A stretch of 5,051 nucleotides of DNA from an uncultured Blautia sp. GTDB lineage: Bacteria; Bacillota; Clostridia; Lachnospirales; Lachnospiraceae. The notes under the pieces are model-generated. The model saw nothing but the letters and a program-made list of their open reading frames with translations. It was not told the origin of the DNA and made no database searches. Both the position numbers and the translations under genes were made by a program. Location: the NCBI GenBank assembly GCA_900551465.1, contig URWL01000177.1, positions 1 through 5,051 on the forward strand, in the 5' to 3' direction. This document shows positions 1 to 5,051 of this stretch, piece after piece; position 1 is the stretch's first letter; each line of letters starts with the position of its first letter.

Positions 1-1576
1 GAGTTACCTGATCTGATCTGCTCTGTTTTTCCGGAATACGTTCATATTGATAAACACTGCGGCGGATTTTTTCCATATCTTCTTCGTTGAGAAGTGGATT
101 TACATAGATTACCGGAACATCGGTAATTTCCGTGGAGATACTGGAAACAAAAAAATCTGTTTTTGACGTAATATAGGGTGTGATATCTTTTTTTCCATAG
201 GCTGTAAGCTGGATCCGATCTTTAAAAATACGTTCCAGCTTGGATGACATCAGCCGGGATATTCCGATTCCGCTGGAACAGATTACACCGACCTGTACTT
301 TGCGAAGCTGTTCCTTTCGGTTTTCCATACGGACGATCGCCGCTCCAAAATGAACGGTAAGGAATCCGATTTCTTCCGGAGGTACCGGTTTGCCCGTCCA
401 TTTTTCCAGTATAATAGCCACCTGGGCGCATTTTTTATAAATATCCGGATAACCGGAACGAATTTCATCTAATACTGGGTTTCGTATCTGCATACCATGA
501 TTCAAACGTACTAAAGTCGGCTGCAGATGAGCAAGGAGGCCCTGGAGAAATTCATCATCCTGTTTCAATGCCCAGGATTTTTCCGGATCAAAGGCATTGA
601 TCATTTCATTGACGATCTGGCGAAGCTCTCTGTTTTCACTTTCTTTTTCATCTGTGCCTTTCCACAGGAGCTTTTCATGTTTGGCACCTTTGATGTGAAG
701 ACAGATATAAGAAACTTCGATTTTGGGAATTTTAATTTCAAATTCCTCTTCCAGCTCATGGACAATTTCCCGGGCAAGACAGAGGTCGTCATCTTCTTCC
801 ATTTCTTCTACCCATTGAGGTGTCGTATCCAGAACCTCGTTTTTCAGAATCCGGTTTATGGCAATGGAAATATGGATTACAAGACCTACATAAGAATTTT
901 CGGTCAGATTCAGCATTCGGTCATGATTCATTCCGGTGATACAGTCCATAACACGGCTCATGATATTGTCATTCAGAATCTGTCCGATATTGCTTTTCTT
1001 CAATCCTGCATAACGTTCCGGTTCACTTTCGGCTTCATACGCTTCACGAAGAACCTGTGTATCAATATTTTCGTTAACAAAGACGCGGATCGCCCGCCTG
1101 TAGTCTTCTTCAGAGCCTTCTACAGAAATACCGCTGCCGGGTTTACGGTTTATTCTAAGTCCATACTGCTTCAGCCAGACTTCTGCTGCTTCAAGATCGC
1201 TGCTTATGGTAGCTTCACTGACTTTAAAGCGGCTGCTGTAATAAAATAGTTTTTTCAGTCCTTTTTCTCTGAGAAGCTCCAGAATCAGTTTTTTTCTCCG
1301 CAGCTCACGATTCCCCACATCATAATCGTCTTTTTCGGAAAGGGTCTCCTCAAGCCGTTGTTTTTCATCATCTGTACCTTCCAGCCAGACACCGACTCCT
1401 GTTTTTGACATAAAGGTAATCTCATAGCCTTTCAGAGAACTGGCAGTATATTCCAGCTCTCGTTGGACGGTTCTTTTACTGACTCCTATTTGTTCTGCCA
1501 GATATTTGACGGAAACAGGCTCTGCTTCCTTTAATAGAACCAGAAAAATCTGTTTCATTCGTGGTGTAATGTTCAT
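1..1576 (-). CDS. mtlR: MtlR-type PTS-regulated transcriptional activator, C-terminus cut by window edge
   Basis: BglG/MtlR-family activator that couples polyol availability to transcription through PTS phosphorylation. I read the frame codon by codon from the ATG at 1576 and it stays open to the window edge (525 codons). Seen: an N-terminal HTH (about residues 20-42, with GVSKRTVQREL), a second HTH (about 105-130, with KVSEATISSDL), PRD1 (about 200-300; candidate phospho-histidines H235 in VIHISIAINR and H294 in YICLHIKG), PRD2 (about 315-415; H350 in LLAHLQPTL and H409 in TVHFGAAI) and an EIIB-Gat-like domain from about 425 with Cys433 in ICSSGIGIS. This order and the histidine/cysteine spacing match Bacillus MtlR, a protein of about 690 residues that ends in an EIIA-Mtl-like domain; that domain would lie beyond base 1. 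The gene starts 4 bp after the second permease gene, so the two are probably co-transcribed. In the known family, phosphorylation of PRD2 activates, while phosphorylation of the EIIB cysteine or the EIIA inactivates. The family is certain; mannitol specificity rests on the neighbouring mtlA. Confidence 0.93.
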   Translation of the reverse strand, partial: MNITPRMKQIFLVLLKEAEPVSVKYLAEQIGVSKRTVQRELEYTASSLKGYEITFMSKTGVGVWLEGTDDEKQRLEETLSEKDDYDVGNRELRRKKLILELLREKGLKKLFYYSSRFKVSEATISSDLEAAEVWLKQYGLRINRKPGSGISVEGSEEDYRRAIRVFVNENIDTQVLREAYEAESEPERYAGLKKSNIGQILNDNIMSRVMDCITGMNHDRMLNLTENSYVGLVIHISIAINRILKNEVLDTTPQWVEEMEEDDDLCLAREIVHELEEEFEIKIPKIEVSYICLHIKGAKHEKLLWKGTDEKESENRELRQIVNEMINAFDPEKSWALKQDDEFLQGLLAHLQPTLVRLNHGMQIRNPVLDEIRSGYPDIYKKCAQVAIILEKWTGKPVPPEEIGFLTVHFGAAIVRMENRKEQLRKVQVGVICSSGIGISRLMSSKLERIFKDRIQLTAYGKKDITPYITSKTDFFVSSISTEITDVPVIYVNPLLNEEDMEKIRRSVYQYERIPEKQSRSDQVT

Positions 1577-1587
1577 TATATCATTTC
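1573..1587. repeat. 15-bp direct repeat, copy 2, over the mtlR start codon
   Basis: Identical to 3037-3051 in the same orientation. This copy runs from the end of the second permease gene over the mtlR ATG at 1574-1576. A promoter using its TATAAT would initiate inside mtlR, so a promoter role here is doubtful and the match may be chance in AT-rich sequence. Confidence 0.45.
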
Positions 1588-2978
1588 ACCCCCTCATTTT
1601 CACAAAATAATGCCATACAATCTTCGGTCTGCAGAAGGCTGTCTACCAGATGTACCTGTCTGTTTGCCAGAAGAGAGCCATGAATGCTGTAAAAATCTTT
1701 CTGACAGATGATGATATCAATGTCTGTCGGTACAAGATCCACAGCATATGCTTCCACGTTGATCTCTGTCTTTCCCAAAGCCTGAAGTTTTTTTCGCAAA
1801 AGTGCGGCTCCCATAACGCTGGAACCAATTCCCCCGTCACAGACAAAAGCTATTTTTTTTACAGAATATCTCATATTTTCCTCCTGTACAGGTTCCTGCT
1901 GAAGCGCTCCTTCCGGATCTGCCTCTGTTTCTTTTTGGGAAGAAGATGGTATTTTTTGAAAAGAATATTTTTTTGCATAAACGGAAGTTTTTTTCAGGAT
2001 TAAAATTCCGGTCAGAAATGACACGATAGCCGACAGCAAGATTCCTGCCAGTATTTTCCATCGGCATCCTGAATCTGCCATGATCAGAATTGAGAAAATG
2101 CTTCCCGGAGATACCATTCCTTTCACTGCGGCTTTTGAAATATGAAAGCTGATATTTCCCGCCAATCCACCAAGAATTACCGCCGGAAGAAGTCTGAGAT
2201 CCGCCAGGATAAAGGGAAAATAAACCTCGTGTATTCCTCCCAGGGCATGGGCAGTAAGCACAGAGGCGGTCTCATTTTTATGGAGTTTTTTCGCATAAAA
2301 TAATGCAAGGATCACTCCGATTCCTGGCCCGGGGTTTGTTTCCAGAAGAAAAAGTATGGTACTTCCTGTTTCCTGAATCTGCTCCATGCCGGCAGGAACC
2401 AGCATCATATGATTTACTACATTATTCAGAAAAAATACTTTGGCAGGTTCAATAAAAAAGCTGAGACAGGCTGTCATATTGCAGCGTGTCAGAAAAGAGA
2501 TCCATGAAAAAAACAGAGCTGCTGTCTGTTCCAGTAAAGGAAGGATCAGATAGATGTCTGCTGCCGAAAACAGAGCTCCGGTTGTACCAAGAAGCATGTT
2601 TTTTCCAAGCATCTGCATACTGGACGGGATTTTTTTTTCAACCCATAAGCATTCTTTTTTCCAGAGATATCCTGCTGCCGGTCCCAGAAGCATAGCTCCC
2701 AAAAGTTCTGCAGAAGACTCATGCCAGATTACTCCGGATATAGCCAGAACACCTGCAATTCCGCCCTCCTTCCCGCCGACAGACCTTCCTCCCTCATAGG
2801 CAATAAAAGAGGGAAGAATCACTTTATATGCTAACTGAGAAATGGCATACATATTTTTATCAGGAAGCCATCCGTGATCATTGAAGATCACGGACAGGAT
2901 TCCGATAAAAATAAATATGCCAATATTATTCATGATGATCCTGGTATAAAATTTGCCCACTTTATGAAGCTTTTTCAT
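1581..2978 (-). CDS. Second, diverged mannitol-family PTS permease, IICB (MtlA paralogue)
   Basis: Membrane PTS component of the MtlA family, 465 residues from the ATG at 2978. That start has GGGAG nine bases upstream and aligns with the start of the neighbouring mtlA product. A TTG twelve codons further up lacks a properly spaced SD. The IIC part (about 1-330) is hydrophobic and keeps the FIEPAKVFFLNN stretch (175-186), NPGPG (215-219) and GGIHE (247-251), whose Glu corresponds to the substrate-binding Glu of E. coli MtlA. A polar linker rich in Gln, Glu and Ser (about 335-368) leads to a IIB domain with phosphoacceptor Cys380 in CDGGIGSS. There is no IIA domain. It aligns over nearly its full length with the upstream permease but differs at YEGG (61-64, usually YTGG), in a replaced loop at 85-93, and in the second half of IIB, where TH becomes CQ at 425-426. 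The catalytic elements are intact, so it should accept phosphate. Its substrate may not be mannitol, and a sensing role for the adjacent mtlR is possible. Confidence 0.88.
   Translation of the reverse strand: MKKLHKVGKFYTRIIMNNIGIFIFIGILSVIFNDHGWLPDKNMYAISQLAYKVILPSFIAYEGGRSVGGKEGGIAGVLAISGVIWHESSAELLGAMLLGPAAGYLWKKECLWVEKKIPSSMQMLGKNMLLGTTGALFSAADIYLILPLLEQTAALFFSWISFLTRCNMTACLSFFIEPAKVFFLNNVVNHMMLVPAGMEQIQETGSTILFLLETNPGPGIGVILALFYAKKLHKNETASVLTAHALGGIHEVYFPFILADLRLLPAVILGGLAGNISFHISKAAVKGMVSPGSIFSILIMADSGCRWKILAGILLSAIVSFLTGILILKKTSVYAKKYSFQKIPSSSQKETEADPEGALQQEPVQEENMRYSVKKIAFVCDGGIGSSVMGAALLRKKLQALGKTEINVEAYAVDLVPTDIDIIICQKDFYSIHGSLLANRQVHLVDSLLQTEDCMALFCENEGVK
1587..1595 (-). promoter_or_regulatory. 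Shine-Dalgarno site of mtlR, inside the end of the upstream gene
   Basis: The minus strand reads GAGGGGGTG, ending 10 bases before the ATG at 1576. It lies within the last codons (EGVK) of the preceding permease gene, whose TGA ends at 1581. Placing the ribosome site inside the upstream gene, with only TATA between stop and start, suggests translational coupling. Confidence 0.75.
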
Positions 2979-2987
2979 TTGGTTTAT

Positions 2988-2992
2988 CTCCC
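2988..2992 (-). promoter_or_regulatory. Shine-Dalgarno site fixing the start of the second permease
   Basis: GGGAG on the minus strand, nine bases before the ATG at 2978. This decides the start: the alternative TTG at 3014 has AAAAGGG directly against it with no spacer, and would add twelve residues absent from the paralogue. Confidence 0.7.
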
Positions 2993-3036
2993 GTAGACAG
3001 GTTTGCCGGAACAACCCTTTTATTATGTAAGTACCC

Positions 3037-3051
3037 TCATTATATCATTTC
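3037..3051. repeat. 15-bp direct repeat, copy 1 (with 1573-1587)
   Basis: The plus-strand sequence tcattatatcatttc is found identically at 1573-1587. This copy carries the extended -10 candidate in the gap upstream of the second permease. Confidence 0.5.
3039..3047 (-). promoter_or_regulatory. Candidate extended -10 promoter between the two permease genes
   Basis: The minus strand reads TGATATAAT, a perfect TATAAT with the TGn extension. Transcription would start near 3032 and give a leader of about 53 bases before the ATG at 2978. No convincing -35 hexamer is present: at a 17-base spacer the sequence is TGTCCC. An 8-bp palindrome CTGATCAG at 3055-3062 lies just upstream, overlapping the spacer and -35 area. 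The element could give the second permease and mtlR their own basal transcription, but AT-rich chance matches are common. No intrinsic terminator is visible in the gap, so read-through from mtlA is expected as well. Confidence 0.4.
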
Positions 3052-3074
3052 TTACTGATCAGGGACAGAATTTT

Positions 3075-4469
3075 TTAAAGGTTTGTTTTTTTTAAATCTT
3101 CTACAAGGATATCATATTCCGGGGCTGTCATAAAATTAGTGATCAGTATTCGTCTGGCATGCGGATTGCTGTGTGCGGCACGTTCTCCCAGCTCCTGGTG
3201 GGTTACTACGATTTGAACATCGGAAGGAATGGAGGATACCGGGGTATGGATCACTTCGATTCCCTGGATACCTGCTGCTGCAATTTTCTTTTTCAGCACA
3301 GTTGCGCCCATGGCGCTGGATCCCATACCTGCATCACAGGCAAATGCGATTTTGCGGATTTTTTCACCTGCTTCTTTTGCCGGAGCTTCCGATGAAGACT
3401 CGATTCCTTTTGCCTGGCGTTTCATGGCATCTTTCTTTGCCTGTGCATCTTCTAAAGTACTGTCTTTTCCCATGAATTTCAGAATAGGAAGAGATACCAA
3501 AAAGGAAACTGCCGCAGCAGCGAGTATGCCAATGAGTAACCCAAGATAGGAATGTCGTTCTGCCATACCCAGAATTGCAAGAATACTTCCCGGAGATGCA
3601 GGAGCAGTCAGACCTACATGAAACAGTGAAAAAATAAAGGTTCCTACTGCACCGCCTGCCATCACTGCCAGGATCAGAAGAGGATTCATAAGAATATAGG
3701 GGAAATAAATTTCATGAATTCCTCCAAGGAAATGAATGATCACTGCTCCTGGAGCAGAGCTTTTTGCACTTCCTTTTCCTGCAATACAATATGCAAGAAG
3801 AACACCCAGCCCCGGACCCGGGTTGGCTTCCAGAAGGAAGAAAACAGATTTTCCCATTTCTTCTACCTGCTGGATTCCCATAGGTGAAAGAATACCGTGA
3901 TTGATCGCATTGTTCAGGAACAGAACCTTTGCCGGTTCAATGAAAATGCTGGTAAGAGGAAGGAGCGCATGGTCGACCAGAAAACCTACACCGGCGCTCA
4001 TAACCTGATTCAGAAATTCAACCAGCGGAGTAATTCCCAGCATGGAAAGCAGCACCAGAACAGCGCCGATGATACCAACGGAAAAATTGTTTACAAGCAT
4101 TTCAAAGCCTGCCGGAATGCGTCCTTCTACAGCGTTGTCAAATTTCTTGATGATCCAGGCTGCCAGCGGACCCACGATCATTGCCCCAATAAACATAGGT
4201 ACATCGGATCCTACGATCACGCCCATGGATGCAATAGCGCCGATTACGCCTCCTCGTTTGCCTGCCACTGCTTCACCGCCGGTATAGGCAATCATAAGGG
4301 GAAGAAGCATAGAGGACATAGGGCCTACCAACTGTGCAAATTTTGCATTGGGCAGCCATCCGGTATCAATAAATAATGCTGTAATCAGCCCCCATGCAAT
4401 AAAGGCTCCGATATTTGGCATGACCATGCCGCTTAAAAAACGTCCAAAGGATTGTACTTTTTCTTTCAT
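3075..4469 (-). CDS. mtlA: PTS mannitol permease, IICB component (EIICB-Mtl)
   Basis: Imports D-mannitol across the cytoplasmic membrane and phosphorylates it to mannitol-1-phosphate, taking phosphate from PEP through EI, HPr and a separate IIA. It has 464 residues from the ATG at 4469. The ATG is chosen because GAGAGG lies ten bases upstream, whereas the GTG three codons earlier sits one base from that SD. IIC (about 1-335) is strongly hydrophobic and carries YTGG (62-65), GVIVGSDVPMF (83-93), FIEPAKVLFLNN, INHGILSP, NPGPG (216-220) and GGIHEIYFPY with Glu253, which corresponds to E257 of E. coli MtlA. A charged linker (about 336-370) leads to IIB with phosphoacceptor Cys378 in CDAGMGSSAMGA. 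E. coli MtlA (637 residues) adds a fused IIA. Here the protein stops after IIB, so a free MtlF-type IIA is required and is not in the window. It is the first gene of a probable operon with a second IICB and mtlR, behind its own promoter. Family assignment is firm; mannitol as substrate is very likely from the intact motifs and the MtlR neighbour. Confidence 0.95.
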   Translation of the reverse strand: MKEKVQSFGRFLSGMVMPNIGAFIAWGLITALFIDTGWLPNAKFAQLVGPMSSMLLPLMIAYTGGEAVAGKRGGVIGAIASMGVIVGSDVPMFIGAMIVGPLAAWIIKKFDNAVEGRIPAGFEMLVNNFSVGIIGAVLVLLSMLGITPLVEFLNQVMSAGVGFLVDHALLPLTSIFIEPAKVLFLNNAINHGILSPMGIQQVEEMGKSVFFLLEANPGPGLGVLLAYCIAGKGSAKSSAPGAVIIHFLGGIHEIYFPYILMNPLLILAVMAGGAVGTFIFSLFHVGLTAPASPGSILAILGMAERHSYLGLLIGILAAAAVSFLVSLPILKFMGKDSTLEDAQAKKDAMKRQAKGIESSSEAPAKEAGEKIRKIAFACDAGMGSSAMGATVLKKKIAAAGIQGIEVIHTPVSSIPSDVQIVVTHQELGERAAHSNPHARRILITNFMTAPEYDILVEDLKKTNL

Positions 4470-4479
4470 TGACTTCACA

Positions 4480-4485
4480 CCTCTC
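4480..4485 (-). promoter_or_regulatory. Shine-Dalgarno site of mtlA
   Basis: GAGAGG (within AGAGAGGTG) lies ten bases before the ATG at 4469. It leaves only one base before the alternative GTG at 4478, which argues against that longer start. Confidence 0.7.
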
Positions 4486-4511
4486 TAATATGTTTTTTCG
4501 TGTCTGAGGTA

Positions 4512-4525
4512 TGACTGGCCAGTCA
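4512..4525. promoter_or_regulatory. Perfect 14-bp palindrome in the mtlA leader, candidate operator
   Basis: TGACTGGCCAGTCA reads the same on both strands with no mismatch and no spacer. Its centre is about 20 bases downstream of the predicted mtlA transcription start (near 4539) and well upstream of the SD. That position suits a dimeric repressor acting as a roadblock. The binding protein is not recognised: the site does not resemble a catabolite-responsive element, and MtlR normally activates from upstream of the promoter. As RNA it would have almost no loop, so a DNA site is more likely than a hairpin. Confidence 0.5.
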
Positions 4526-4545
4526 ATTTTCCTGTTTCTGTTTGT

Positions 4546-4575
4546 ATTATAATTGATATTTTCCTTGCTTTTCAA
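4546..4575 (-). promoter_or_regulatory. mtlA promoter (-35 TTGAAA, -10 TATAAT)
   Basis: On the minus strand TTGAAA (4570-4575) is followed after 18 bases by a perfect TATAAT (4546-4551), predicting a start near 4539 and a leader of about 70 bases. The -35 begins just 7 bp below the terminator of the preceding gene, so the terminator and this promoter together define the first transcript boundary of the mtl operon. The slightly long spacer and non-consensus -35 would fit an activator-assisted promoter, which is an inference. Confidence 0.75.
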
Positions 4576-4582
4576 CAGATAG

Positions 4583-4625
4583 AAAAAGAGATTTGGCACT
4601 ATGAGATAATGCCAAACCTCTTTTT
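4583..4625 (-). terminator. Intrinsic terminator of the aminopeptidase gene
   Basis: The arms 4583-4598 and 4610-4625 pair over 16 bp with a single G-U, and the loop can close further through TAT/ATA to leave CTC. The lower stem is AAAAAGAG against CTCTTTTT, so the transcript has its own U-run and the structure can act in both directions. It begins six bases after the TGA at 4632 and separates the aminopeptidase from the mtl operon. The inner TTTGGCA/TGCCAAA half-sites may also be protein-binding. Confidence 0.88.
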
Positions 4626-4631
4626 TAACGA

Positions 4632-5051
4632 TCAGATCGCTCTTGTATATTCTTTCAGCCATTTATCTTCTTCTTCTGTAAGGTAAGGAGAAATCTTCTG
4701 ATAAACTTCTGCATGGTAGGAATTCAGAAGACCTTTTTCATAGGTATCCAGAAGCTCCGGATTGATGGCATCCAGATCAAAAGGTACCATAGTCAGATTT
4801 TCAAAGCACATAAACTGGCCGTATGCTGTTTTTTCGGCTTTTTTGCACACGATCAGGTTTTCGTGGCGGATACCGAATTCATTTTCTACATAATATCCTG
4901 GTTCATTTGATGTGATCATGCCCTCTTCCAGAACTGCAGAGGAGGACTTCCAGCGGAAGCTGTTTGGTCCTTCATGAATATTCAGAAGATATCCCACTCC
5001 ATGACCGGTTCCGTGATTATAATCCTCTCCCAGTCTCCACAGTGGTTCTCT
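4632..5051 (-). CDS. Aminopeptidase P family (M24B) Xaa-Pro aminopeptidase, C-terminal fragment
   Basis: Cytoplasmic two-metal peptidase that removes an N-terminal residue preceding proline. Only the last 139 residues are in view; the frame is open to the window edge at 5051. The fragment contains HGTGHGVGYLLNIHEGP (residues 13-29), giving the active-site histidines His13 and His26 and the metal ligand His17, then Glu50 in SNEPGYY and Glu64 in RHENL, the remaining metal ligands. The His spacings (4 and 9) equal those of human XPNPEP1 (H485, H489, H498). The tail, with FENLTMVPFD, a NSYHAEVYQKISPYL stretch and a final WLKEYT, is the extra C-terminal domain (Peptidase_M24_C) of long-form enzymes of about 600 residues; E. 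coli PepP lacks it. A shorter PepP or prolidase is therefore unlikely. The gene ends six bases before a strong terminator, so it belongs to a separate transcript and has no evident tie to polyol uptake. Confidence 0.93.
   Translation of the reverse strand, partial: REPLWRLGEDYNHGTGHGVGYLLNIHEGPNSFRWKSSSAVLEEGMITSNEPGYYVENEFGIRHENLIVCKKAEKTAYGQFMCFENLTMVPFDLDAINPELLDTYEKGLLNSYHAEVYQKISPYLTEEEDKWLKEYTRAI

Noticed and set aside
527..1249. 240-codon plus-strand open frame, rich in Phe
   Set aside because: It is antisense to mtlR, whose minus-strand frame is continuous with HTH, PRD and EIIB motifs. The Phe-rich product is the mirror of Glu/Lys-rich coding sequence.
1..1576. mtlR as a frameshifted pseudogene, since no long complete frame is evident there
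   Set aside because: Reading every codon from 1576 to base 2 finds no stop. The frame only appears absent because it runs off the window edge.
2979..3014. Upstream TTG start adding 12 residues to the second permease
   Set aside because: No correctly spaced SD; the ATG at 2978 has GGGAG at nine bases and aligns with the paralogue's start.
3897..4376. 159-codon plus-strand open frame
   Set aside because: It lies entirely opposite mtlA, has no recognisable domain, and its His/Ser-rich composition is typical of a complementary-strand shadow.
4470..4478. Upstream GTG start adding 3 residues to mtlA
   Set aside because: The SD lies one base from it, too close for use; the ATG at 4469 has the right distance.
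4552..4576. Possible catabolite-responsive element around the -35 of mtlA
   Set aside because: TGAAAAGCAAGGAAAA lacks the central CG and the right half of the CcpA consensus.
4366..4662. 98-codon minus-strand open frame across the mtlA promoter region
   Set aside because: It runs through the terminator, the promoter and the starts of neighbouring genes in another frame, with no recognisable features.

Overview
The window looks like chromosomal DNA of a low-to-moderate GC Gram-positive anaerobe, most likely a Clostridia/Lachnospiraceae-type Firmicute. The grounds are strong purine-rich Shine-Dalgarno sites, TTGAAA/TATAAT promoter elements, a mannitol PTS permease of the IICB type controlled by an MtlR-type PRD regulator, and a long-form aminopeptidase P. 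The genus is an inference. All four genes lie on the minus strand, so the biological order runs from high to low coordinates.

Layout in transcription order. (1) 5051-4632 holds the last 139 codons of a long-form Xaa-Pro aminopeptidase (M24B), closed by a strong intrinsic terminator at 4583-4625. (2) The 162-bp gap 4470-4631 holds that terminator, a good sigma-A-type promoter (4546-4575), a perfect 14-bp palindrome in the 5' leader (4512-4525) and an SD site. (3) 4469-3075 encodes a canonical mannitol PTS IICB permease (MtlA). (4) A 96-bp gap (2979-3074) holds a candidate extended -10 promoter and an SD. (5) 2978-1581 encodes a second, clearly diverged MtlA-family IICB. (6) Four bases later, 1576 to the window edge encodes the first 525 residues of an MtlR-type activator (HTH, HTH, PRD1, PRD2, EIIB-Gat-like). 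Its expected C-terminal EIIA-like domain is outside the window.

How the parts should work together: MtlA imports and phosphorylates a hexitol, very likely mannitol. Neither permease carries a IIA domain, so a separate MtlF-type IIA is expected, plausibly downstream with mtlD, but neither is in view. MtlR would be controlled by phosphorylation of its PRD and EIIB domains and by contact with a permease IIB domain.

The unusual point is the tandem pair of IICB proteins. The second keeps the PTS catalytic core (NPGPG, GGIHE, phospho-cysteine loop) but has lost a conserved membrane loop and part of the IIB C-terminal half, and it is translationally close to mtlR. It may transport a different polyol or act as a dedicated sensor for MtlR. 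Both are inferences. No RNA gene, CRISPR array, insertion sequence or phage feature was seen. The start codons used for the two permeases are internal ATGs with good SD spacing, not the more upstream GTG and TTG codons.
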